NCBI GenBank assembly: GCA_036379455.1
Contig: DASVGQ010000020.1
Coordinates: forward strand, 1-10,547
DNA length: 10,547 nt
Direction: 5' to 3'
DNA from: SCRT01 sp036379455
Lineage (GTDB): Bacteria > Pseudomonadota > Gammaproteobacteria > Nevskiales > Nevskiaceae
The notes beneath the pieces were generated by a model that had not been told where the DNA came from, did not search any database, and worked only from the letters and a program-made list of their open reading frames with translations. The translations under genes were made by a program, and so were the position numbers. Below are positions 1 to 6,209 of the stretch, one piece after another. Position 1 is the stretch's first letter, and the number at the start of each line of letters is the position of its first letter.

Positions 1-1448
1 GGATCCAGATCGTGCCCTCTCAGCGCGATGTGCTCGGCGCCGTAGCTGCTGTCGTTGGCGACGATGATCACCAGGTCCAGCTGCTCGGCGACGGCGGTGG
101 AAAGCTCGCTCAGGCCGCTGAGCAGGAAGCCGCCGTCGCCGGCAACGAGCAGGGTCGGGCGATCGCCCGCCGCACGCGCCGCACCGATCGACGTGGCAAG
201 GCCGAGGCCGATGGAGGACAACCCGTTGCAATCGACGAAGGCGTTCGGATTGCGGACGGAGATGGTTGACCAGAACGCGAACATGAAGCGTCCTGATCCG
301 GTCAGGAACACGCGGTCCTCGGGCAGCGCGAGTTCGAGCGCGAACGCCAGTTCGTAGAGGTCGACGGTGCCCGCCGGCGTCGCATGCACGAGATGGCTGC
401 GCGCCTGCTCGCGCTGCGCCTGGAGCCGGTCCTGCAGGTCTTGACCGCGTGCGCCGGAGCCGGGAATCCCCGCTTCGTCCAGCCACTTGACCATCGCATC
501 CGCCGTCAACCCGGGGTCGCCGACCAAGCCGACCGTCACCGGCGTGCAGCGTCCGATCTCGCTCGCCAACGGGTTGATCTGGACGATGCGCTTGCCGTTC
601 GTGAACGCCCGATGGCCGGAGGTGTACTTGTTCAGGCTCGCGCCGAACACGATCAGGCAGTCGCTGCGGCTGAGCACATCGACCGCTACTTCGCTGGCGA
701 CGGTGCCTGATATGCCGAGGTTGAAGGGATCGTCGGCGAACAGGCCCTTGCCGCGCACCGACGTGGCCACCGGGGCCTCGATGCGGCGCGCGAAGCGCAG
801 CACCGCCGCTTCGGCTTCCGGCGCGCTGGCTCCGCGCCCGGCGATGACGACCGGCAGGTGTGCGGAAGCGACGATGCCGATGGCATCGTCCATGTCCGCG
901 CTGGTCGGAATGACGCCTCGCGTTTCAGGAAAGCGCAGATAGGGCTTCTGGTAGTCCACGTCCTGCCACTGGAACTCGACCGGCACGTTGAACACGATGG
1001 GGCGATGCTCGGACTGCGCCCGGTAGAAGGCGCGGGACAGGTCCTCGGCCACGGTCTGCGGCCCGCGCAGCGGCTGGAAGCCTGCGCCGGTCGCCGCCAC
1101 CAGCGCCGGCTGGTCGACGTTCTGCGCGTGCTCCGGGTCGATGGCCGGCGTGTCGCCGGCCAGCAGCACCATCGACGTGCCCGCCTTGACCCCTTCGACC
1201 AGCGCCGTGATCGTGTTGGTCAGCCCCGGCCCGTGCGTGACGGCGGCCACGCCGACTTTGCCCGACACCCGTGCCCAACCCTGCGCCATGAGGACGGCGC
1301 CGCCTTCGTTGGCGGCCGCGACGTAGTGCCCGCCGCAGTCGCGCTGGAAGCTGTCGATGACGTACACGCAGCCGTCGCCGACCACACCGAACATCTCCGT
1401 GTGTCCCAGGTCGGCCAGGCCGTGCGCGATCGCGGCAAAGACCTTCAC
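1..1448 (-). CDS. Thiamine-diphosphate-dependent enzyme, acetolactate synthase/benzoylformate decarboxylase superfamily (3' end cut by window)
   Basis: This gene encodes 482 residues and is still open at the left edge; relatives are about 550 residues, so roughly the last 70 are missing. The N-terminal pyrimidine-binding domain shows FGVVGDG (residues 20-26) and the likely catalytic glutamate in NEGGA (Glu48). The C-terminal diphosphate-binding domain carries the family signature: GDG at 437-439, 25 residues, then Asn-Asp at 465-466. The start is a GTG with an AGGAG ribosome-binding site seven bases upstream. No ATG begins the reading frame there, so ATG-only callers would miss or shorten it. 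The superfamily decarboxylates or ligates 2-oxo acids. The substrate cannot be read from the sequence; an aromatic 2-oxo acid (benzoylformate type) or pyruvate from the LigK reaction are guesses. It lies downstream of pobA on the same strand, but the 300-base gap and hairpin suggest separate transcription. Confidence 0.9.
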   Translation of the reverse strand, partial: MKVFAAIAHGLADLGHTEMFGVVGDGCVYVIDSFQRDCGGHYVAAANEGGAVLMAQGWARVSGKVGVAAVTHGPGLTNTITALVEGVKAGTSMVLLAGDTPAIDPEHAQNVDQPALVAATGAGFQPLRGPQTVAEDLSRAFYRAQSEHRPIVFNVPVEFQWQDVDYQKPYLRFPETRGVIPTSADMDDAIGIVASAHLPVVIAGRGASAPEAEAAVLRFARRIEAPVATSVRGKGLFADDPFNLGISGTVASEVAVDVLSRSDCLIVFGASLNKYTSGHRAFTNGKRIVQINPLASEIGRCTPVTVGLVGDPGLTADAMVKWLDEAGIPGSGARGQDLQDRLQAQREQARSHLVHATPAGTVDLYELAFALELALPEDRVFLTGSGRFMFAFWSTISVRNPNAFVDCNGLSSIGLGLATSIGAARAAGDRPTLLVAGDGGFLLSGLSELSTAVAEQLDLVIIVANDSSYGAEHIALRGHDLD

Positions 1449-1455
1449 GATCCCG

Positions 1456-1460
1456 CTCCT
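1456..1460 (-). promoter_or_regulatory. Ribosome-binding site AGGAG fixing the GTG start of the thiamine-diphosphate enzyme
   Basis: On the minus strand AGGAG sits seven bases before the GTG at 1448-1446. This is the best Shine-Dalgarno match near the 5' end of the frame. The protein from this GTG begins KVFAAIAHGLADLG, which is where family members begin. This supports GTG over any internal ATG. Confidence 0.7.
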
Positions 1461-1502
1461 AGGCTCCGGATCGTCGCACCTGCGGTTTTTATGTTCATCC
1501 GG

Positions 1503-1525
1503 GCACGCTACCGACTTTGGCGTGC
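1503..1525. repeat. Inverted repeat GCACGC-N11-GCGTGC upstream of the thiamine-diphosphate enzyme gene
   Basis: Two perfect six-base arms, GCACGC at 1503-1508 and GCGTGC at 1520-1525, are separated by 11 bases. The dyad is centred about 66 bases before the GTG start, a reasonable place for a regulator site. No convincing -35/-10 pair was seen; CATAAA on the minus strand in the AT-richer stretch near 1490 is the only weak -10 candidate. In DNA this GC-rich such a repeat can occur by chance, so a regulatory role is inference. Confidence 0.35.
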
Positions 1526-1637
1526 GGTTGTGAATGACCGAAGTCGCGCGCACGCATCGCGCGCGCTGCGGCCGGTTCCGCGGCGGCCTCATCGGCGGAC
1601 GCTGGATCGGTTCGCAAGTCATTGGGGCGCGCCGAGA

Positions 1638-1663
1638 GCGCGCCCGTCCGTGGACGGGCGCGC
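1638..1663 (-). terminator. Strong GC-rich hairpin after pobA, possible terminator
   Basis: Twelve-base perfect complementary arms (1638-1649 and 1652-1663) flank a two-base centre, so a folded RNA would have a very stable stem with a loop opened to four to six bases. It lies 86 bases past the pobA stop, within the 300-base gap (1449-1748) before the next gene on the strand. No T-run follows on either strand, so it is not a classical intrinsic terminator. It may still end or attenuate pobA transcription, or protect the mRNA 3' end. The rest of the gap shows no credible gene; short open frames in it look like high-GC noise. Confidence 0.4.
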
Positions 1664-1748
1664 GTTCACATCGAAGAGTGCAGGCTCCGGCTCGAAAGCA
1701 GCGCCGTCGGCCGCGCGCCTTGCTCAGGCGGGCTGCCTTGCGTGGGCC

Positions 1749-2933
1749 TCAGTCGAGGCCTTCGTAGGGCAGGCCGACGTAGTTCTCCGCGAGCGTCCGG
1801 CGCGCGGCTTCGGACCCCAGTGTGTAGGAGACTTCCGCGTCGCGGACGCGCTGGCTGAAGGGGTCCATGTCCTCGAAGCGGTGCAGTGAGGTGGTCATCC
1901 ACCACGTGAAGCGCTGGGCTTTCCAGACGCGCCGCAGGCAGATCTCCGAGTACGTCTGCAGACCTTCGAACTTGCCCGATTCATAGGCCTCGCGCAGGAG
2001 GCGATAGAGCAGGTAGGCGTCGCTGGCGGCGAGGTTAAGGCCCTTGGCGCCAGTCGGTGGCACGGTGTGCGCGGCGTCGCCGACAAGGAACAACCGACCG
2101 TACTGCATGGGTTCCACGACGAAGCCGTGCAGCGGCGTGATGCTCTTCTCGATGGAAGGCCCGGTCTCCAGCTTGCGGGCGACGTCGTTGGGCAGGCGCG
2201 AGCGAAGCGTGTCCCAGAAACGGCTGTCCGACCAGTCCTCGACCCGTTCGCCGCGCGGGACCTGCACGTAGTAGCGCGTGCGCGTGTGCGACCGCATGCT
2301 GCACAACGCGAAGCCGCTCTGGTGTGCGACATAGATGAGCTCGTCCTCGACCGGATGCGTATCCGCGAGCAGGCCCAGCCAGCCGAACGGATAGTCCCGC
2401 TGGAACTCGTGCAGCCGATCGTGCGGGATCGACTGGCGCGAAGGGCCATGGAAGCCGTCGCATCCGGCAATGTATTCGCACTCGAGGATTTCGTCGTGTC
2501 CGTCCTTCACGTAGCCGATGGATGGATGGTCGGTGTCGATGTCGTGCAGCGCGACCTGGTCGGCCTCGTAGACCGTCGGCAGGCCTTCAGCCGCACGTGC
2601 GTCCATGAGATCGTGCGTCACCTTGGTCTGGCCGTAGAGCATGATGGTCTTGCCGCCGGTCAACTTCTTGAAGTCGATGCGCTGACGGTGCCCGCGGAAG
2701 ATGATCGAGACCCCCTCGTGCACCAACCCGTTCTTCTCCATGTTGGCGGAGACCCCGGCTTCGCGCATGAAATTCGCCGTGCCCTCCTCGAGCACGCCGG
2801 CGCGGATGCGGCCGCGCACGTACTCGGCGCTGCGCCGCTCGAGGATGACGTTGCTGATGCCGCAGCGGTGCAGCAGCTGCCCGAGCAACAGCCCGGCGGG
2901 CCCCGAACCGATGATCCCCACTTTGCATTTCAT
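1749..2933 (-). CDS. pobA: 4-hydroxybenzoate 3-monooxygenase (p-hydroxybenzoate hydroxylase)
   Basis: A cytoplasmic flavoprotein that converts 4-hydroxybenzoate, O2 and NAD(P)H to protocatechuate. It has 394 residues, the same length as the Pseudomonas enzyme, and aligns without gaps at every site checked. FAD binding: GSGPAG at 9-14, CDG at 158-160, GDAAH at 285-289. The known active-site residues fall at identical numbers: Tyr201, Ser212, Arg214, Tyr222, Pro293 and Tyr385. Arg33 and Tyr38 in the coenzyme-specificity helix are the pair associated with NADPH preference, so NADPH is predicted. The ATG start has AGAGGAG seven bases upstream. It follows mobA on the same strand after 171 bases, so the two are probably co-regulated. 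No pobR-type activator gene lies beside it, unlike in Pseudomonas and Acinetobacter. Confidence 0.97.
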   Translation of the reverse strand: MKCKVGIIGSGPAGLLLGQLLHRCGISNVILERRSAEYVRGRIRAGVLEEGTANFMREAGVSANMEKNGLVHEGVSIIFRGHRQRIDFKKLTGGKTIMLYGQTKVTHDLMDARAAEGLPTVYEADQVALHDIDTDHPSIGYVKDGHDEILECEYIAGCDGFHGPSRQSIPHDRLHEFQRDYPFGWLGLLADTHPVEDELIYVAHQSGFALCSMRSHTRTRYYVQVPRGERVEDWSDSRFWDTLRSRLPNDVARKLETGPSIEKSITPLHGFVVEPMQYGRLFLVGDAAHTVPPTGAKGLNLAASDAYLLYRLLREAYESGKFEGLQTYSEICLRRVWKAQRFTWWMTTSLHRFEDMDPFSQRVRDAEVSYTLGSEAARRTLAENYVGLPYEGLD

Positions 2934-2952
2934 TCAGATGCTCCTCTGTGCC

Positions 2953-2973
2953 GCACGGCCTGCAAGACCGTGC
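2953..2973. repeat. Inverted repeat GCACGG-N9-CCGTGC just upstream of pobA
   Basis: Perfect six-base arms (2953-2958 and 2968-2973) with a nine-base spacer lie in the 171-base mobA-pobA gap. They end 5 bases before the pobA ribosome-binding site (2941-2947). This could be an operator or a hairpin in the 5' untranslated RNA. No clear -35/-10 pair was identified in the gap. GC richness makes a chance repeat possible. Confidence 0.3.
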
Positions 2974-3104
2974 CGTTCGTGAACTCCGGGCCCGACTCCG
3001 GTTGCGCCGCGGCCGCTTGACGCGCCTTTCCCTGCGTTCGCATCCAGCATGCCGCGTGACGCGCTGAGCCGCGTCCCGGACGGACGGTCATCACCGGCCG
3101 TCGT

Positions 3105-5030
3105 TCAACCGCCGTCGGCGGTGGCGGAGGCTTCCGGGCCGGTGAACCAGCGCGACGCCGTCCGCACGACGAGGAAACGTGCGAAGAAGGCCTGCAGCCC
3201 GGTGGTGTCGGCCAGCGGCAGGATCTCCGACACGTACTGGTCCGGCCGGACGATCACCATACAGCCCCCGGCGCGGTCGATGCCGCGAGCCGTGAAGATG
3301 TCGTCGCCGCGCGTGCCGGGCGAGCAGAAGGCCTTCTCGTAGTCGATCAGCCCGTAGCGTCCCTTGTGCGGGCGCAGCAGCGCCGGGAGCTTGCCGAGGT
3401 CCACCTCGCGGTGCGGGCGCTGGAGGATGGCACGGACGTCGATCACCGCGTCGATATCTGCGCCGGCCGGCGTGTGGAGCTTGAGCGGCGAGGCGCCATC
3501 CTCCACCAGCCAGCGGCACAGCGCGTTCAGCTGTACCTCGTCGCGGTCGGCGAACAGGTACAGGCGCCAGCGCCCATCCGCCTTGGCGACGTGCCCGAGC
3601 TCACCCACGCGCGCGTCCGCCAGCCGCACGACCGGCGCCGAGTGGAAGCGCATGCCGATCGTGAAACCGTTCGCCAGCGCTTGATGTCTGCCTTCGCCGA
3701 TCAGCGCGCCGGGCGGGTAGTGGGTGGCGACGCCGATCGTATAACGACCTCCGCGCACGTAGAAGTCGCGCAGCTTGTCGGGGTCGTTTCCGCCCTTTTC
3801 GGGGTGTGCGGGGTCCTTTGCGCCCGCCACCATGAGCGCCGCCCACTCGCGGTCGAAGTCGATCAGTTCCCTGGCGATCGGCTGACGCTCCGCGCTGTAG
3901 CTTTCCAGCAGCGCCGGCGGGCTCCAGCCGCGCAGCACCGCGGCCAGCTTCCAGCCGAGGTTGAAGCTGTCCGCTACCGAGACGTTCATGCCCTGGCCGG
4001 CCTGCGCGCTGTGCGTATGGCACGCGTCACCGGTGATGAAGACGTGCGGGGCGACTCCGCGGCCGACGCCGTCGTCGAAGGCGTCGGTGCAGCGCTGCGC
4101 CACTTCGTAGATGGAGAACCATGCGGTTTCCGCGACCTTGAAGGTGTAGGGGTGGAACACGCGGTTCGCGATCTCGACGACTTCCTCCTTGTGCAGTCCG
4201 CGGATGCGATCGCGGTTCGTGTCGCTGATGACGCCGAGATCGACGTACAGCCGCACCAGATAACCGCCTTCGCGCGGGATGATGAGGATGCTCCCGGCGC
4301 TGGACTGGATCGCGCTCTTCAAGCGGATGTCCGGAAAGTCGGTGACGGCGAGCACGTCCATCACGCCCCAAGCGTGGTTGGCCTTGTCGCCGTGCAGCTC
4401 GCGGCCGATCATCTTGCGCACCCGGCTGTGGGCGCCGTCGCACCCGACCACGTAGCGCGCGCGGATCTGCCGATCGGTCCCGCCGATCTGCATGTCGCGC
4501 AGCGTCACTTCGACCGGGTACTTCTGCCTGCGGTCCACGTGCAGGTCGATGAATTCCTGCTGGTAGTTCGGGACCAGATGGGTGGGCGAACGCTGCATGT
4601 CGCCGAGCAGGTAGTCATGGATGCGGGCCTGGTTGACGATCACGTGCGGGAACTCGCTCAGCCCGTCCTCGACGTCCTGCACCCGCCCGGTGCGCACGAT
4701 CTTCGTGCGGTCGTCGGGAGACGGTCGCCAGAACACGGTTTCGTTCACCCAGTAGGACTCGCGCAGTAGCTTCTCGCTCAGGTCGAAGGCTTCGAAGGTT
4801 TCCACCGTGCGGCAGGCAACGCCGTCGGCCTGTCCGAGCTGCAGCGGACCGGCCTTGCGCTCCACCAGCCGCGTCGTGATGTCGGGAAAGCGGGCCAGCT
4901 GAGCGGCCAGCACCAGGCCGGCCGGTCCCGCTCCGACGATCAGCACGTCCACCGCGTCCGGCAGATGGTCGTAGACCGTTGGAGAAACGCTCGGATCGCC
5001 CTTCCGGTACCCGTTCAAGAAGTACTGCAT
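3105..5030 (-). CDS. mobA: 3-hydroxybenzoate 4-monooxygenase (MobA-like FAD hydroxylase)
   Basis: Predicted to hydroxylate 3-hydroxybenzoate at C4 to protocatechuate with NADPH and O2. It is 641 residues long; Comamonas testosteroni MobA is 639 as recalled. The N-terminal FAD/substrate domains have GAGPAG at 33-38, CDG at 197-199 and GDACHTH at 334-340. A C-terminal thioredoxin-like dimerisation domain of the phenol 2-monooxygenase type spans about 430-620. His129 in FPHV and Lys238 in RLKSAIQ match the residues I recall as substrate-binding in MobA (His135, Lys247), which favours 3-hydroxybenzoate over phenol or resorcinol. The ATG at 5030 is chosen because GAGGAGGG precedes it and MobA proteins start MQ-x-x-LNG; a GTG 13 codons upstream is the alternative. 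It is divergent from the aldo/keto reductase and upstream of pobA. No MarR-type mobR gene is in the window. Confidence 0.92.
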   Translation of the reverse strand: MQYFLNGYRKGDPSVSPTVYDHLPDAVDVLIVGAGPAGLVLAAQLARFPDITTRLVERKAGPLQLGQADGVACRTVETFEAFDLSEKLLRESYWVNETVFWRPSPDDRTKIVRTGRVQDVEDGLSEFPHVIVNQARIHDYLLGDMQRSPTHLVPNYQQEFIDLHVDRRQKYPVEVTLRDMQIGGTDRQIRARYVVGCDGAHSRVRKMIGRELHGDKANHAWGVMDVLAVTDFPDIRLKSAIQSSAGSILIIPREGGYLVRLYVDLGVISDTNRDRIRGLHKEEVVEIANRVFHPYTFKVAETAWFSIYEVAQRCTDAFDDGVGRGVAPHVFITGDACHTHSAQAGQGMNVSVADSFNLGWKLAAVLRGWSPPALLESYSAERQPIARELIDFDREWAALMVAGAKDPAHPEKGGNDPDKLRDFYVRGGRYTIGVATHYPPGALIGEGRHQALANGFTIGMRFHSAPVVRLADARVGELGHVAKADGRWRLYLFADRDEVQLNALCRWLVEDGASPLKLHTPAGADIDAVIDVRAILQRPHREVDLGKLPALLRPHKGRYGLIDYEKAFCSPGTRGDDIFTARGIDRAGGCMVIVRPDQYVSEILPLADTTGLQAFFARFLVVRTASRWFTGPEASATADGG

Positions 5031-5035
5031 CACGC

Positions 5036-5041
5036 CCTCCT
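5036..5041 (-). promoter_or_regulatory. Ribosome-binding site AGGAGG deciding the mobA start
   Basis: On the minus strand a full AGGAGG lies five bases before the ATG at 5030. The upstream GTG at 5069 has no comparable site. This favours the shorter, 641-residue protein. Confidence 0.7.
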
Positions 5042-5049
5042 CGATGCGT

Positions 5050-5070
5050 TGTGCGGAATATATTGGCACA
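5050..5070 (-). promoter_or_regulatory. Candidate mobA -10 (TATATT) inside a TGTGC-N11-GCACA dyad
   Basis: The 141-base gap between mobA and the divergent aldo/keto reductase has one AT-rich spot. Read on the minus strand it contains TATATT (5063-5058), a five-of-six match to the -10 consensus, placed so that transcription would start about 20 bases before the mobA ATG. Five-base arms TGTGC (5050-5054) and GCACA (5066-5070) flank it. A dyad over a -10 is what a repressor operator looks like. C. testosteroni mobA is controlled by the MarR-type repressor MobR, so a similar arrangement is plausible. No good -35 was seen, so this remains a candidate. Confidence 0.4.
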
Positions 5071-5171
5071 CGCGCTGCGGCAGCGATCCGCGCTGTCGCA
5101 GGGCCACGCGGTGGAAGCCTGCGGGCCGACTGCCGTTAAGCTGCAGGCACACATGCGAGGACAGGAAAGCG

Positions 5172-6173
5172 ATGACGACGTTGCGCAGGATAGCGGGCCG
5201 CGAGGTGTTCCCGGTCGGGCTCGGGTGCATGGGACTGACGCACGCCTACGGAGCGCCGATCCCTCCTGAGCAGGCCGAGGCGGTTCTGCTCGGCGCCCTG
5301 GACCTCGGCGTCACGCTTTTTGATACCGCAGCGCTCTACAGCTTCGGCGCCAACGAAGAGCTGGTGGGGCGGGTGCTTGCGCCCCATCGCGACGAGATCT
5401 TCCTGGCCAGCAAGTGCGGCATCTTCCGCGGCCCGGACGGCAAGCGCGCGATCGACGGCCGTCCGGAGACGCTGCGGCGCACCTGCGACGAATCCCTGGC
5501 GAGGTTGAAGACCGACGTCATCGACCTCTACTACCTGCATCGCTGGGACAAGTCGGTGCCGATCGAGGACAGCGTCGGCGCGCTGGCTGACATGGTGCGC
5601 GCCGGCAAAGTGCGTGCGATCGGCCTGTCCGAGGTCTCGGCGGGCACGCTGCGCAAGGCGGCCGCCGTGCATCCGATTGCCGCGGTACAGAGCGAATATT
5701 CGCTGTGGTCTCGCAACGCGGAGATCGCGGTGCTTGCGGCCTGCCGTGAGCTGGGCGCCGCCTTCGTCGCCTTCAGTCCGGTCGGGCGGGGCTTTCTCGC
5801 CGACGGCATTCCGGACATCGAAGGCCTTGCGCCGCGGGACATCCGCCGCGCCATGCCGCGCTTCCAGGCGGAGTCCTTCCGCCGCAATGGCGAGCTGATG
5901 AAGCCGCTGCGCGCCTTGGCGGACCGGAAAGGCTGCAGCGTGTCGCAGCTCGCGCTGGCGTGGCTGCTGCACCAGGGTGACGACATCATCCCCATCCCGG
6001 GGACGACGAGCCTCGACCACCTGCAGGACAACGTACGGGCCGCGGAGATCGAGCTGGACCAGCAGAGCGCGTCGCAGCTGTCGGCGATGTTCCCGCGCGA
6101 CGCGGTCACCGGCGCGCGGTATCCGGCCGCCCGGCAGGTAGAGATCGATACAGAGCAGTACGCGTCGCGCTGA
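5172..6173 (+). CDS. Aldo/keto reductase
   Basis: A 333-residue NADPH-type aldo/keto reductase with a predicted TIM-barrel fold and no signal peptide. The catalytic tetrad is visible: Asp51 and Tyr56 (FDTAALY), Lys81 (LASK) and His123 (YYLH). The C-terminal cofactor motif IPIPGTT is at 273-279, followed by the usual N in DNVRAAE. The length is typical. The ATG start follows AGGAAAG by two bases and gives the usual family N-terminus (MTTLRRIAGREVFPVGLGCMG). A longer open frame upstream of this start is noise over the divergent promoter. It reduces an aldehyde or ketone, or works in reverse, but the substrate is unknown. No step from hydroxybenzoate to pyruvate and oxaloacetate needs this family. 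It is followed after 36 bases by the DUF1932 dehydrogenase, so the pair is likely one transcript. Confidence 0.93.
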   Translation: MTTLRRIAGREVFPVGLGCMGLTHAYGAPIPPEQAEAVLLGALDLGVTLFDTAALYSFGANEELVGRVLAPHRDEIFLASKCGIFRGPDGKRAIDGRPETLRRTCDESLARLKTDVIDLYYLHRWDKSVPIEDSVGALADMVRAGKVRAIGLSEVSAGTLRKAAAVHPIAAVQSEYSLWSRNAEIAVLAACRELGAAFVAFSPVGRGFLADGIPDIEGLAPRDIRRAMPRFQAESFRRNGELMKPLRALADRKGCSVSQLALAWLLHQGDDIIPIPGTTSLDHLQDNVRAAEIELDQQSASQLSAMFPRDAVTGARYPAARQVEIDTEQYASR

Positions 6174-6209
6174 CGCGGTGCCACGACACCCGCGTATTCC
6201 GGAGTGAGC

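Noticed and set aside
1..6. BamHI site (GGATCC) exactly at the window start, hinting at a cloned fragment
   Set aside because: Further GGATCC sites occur inside the window (for example within ligJ), and a six-base match at an edge proves nothing about biology.
858..1889. Plus-strand open frame across the left gene and the 300-base gap
   Set aside because: It lies mostly opposite the thiamine-diphosphate enzyme and its composition is that of a shadow frame. No start signal supports it.
2067..3020. Plus-strand open frame opposite pobA
   Set aside because: Mirror frame; PobA active-site residues are all present on the minus strand at their known numbers.
3108..3122. ACCGCC-GTC-GGCGGT hairpin at the mobA 3' end as a terminator
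   Set aside because: It lies inside the last mobA codons and no T-run follows. It is explained by GC-rich Ala/Asp/Gly codons.
3366..4769. Long plus-strand open frame opposite mobA
   Set aside because: Low-complexity Val/Arg/Asp/His composition with no motif, fully inside a strongly supported mobA gene; high-GC antisense artefact.
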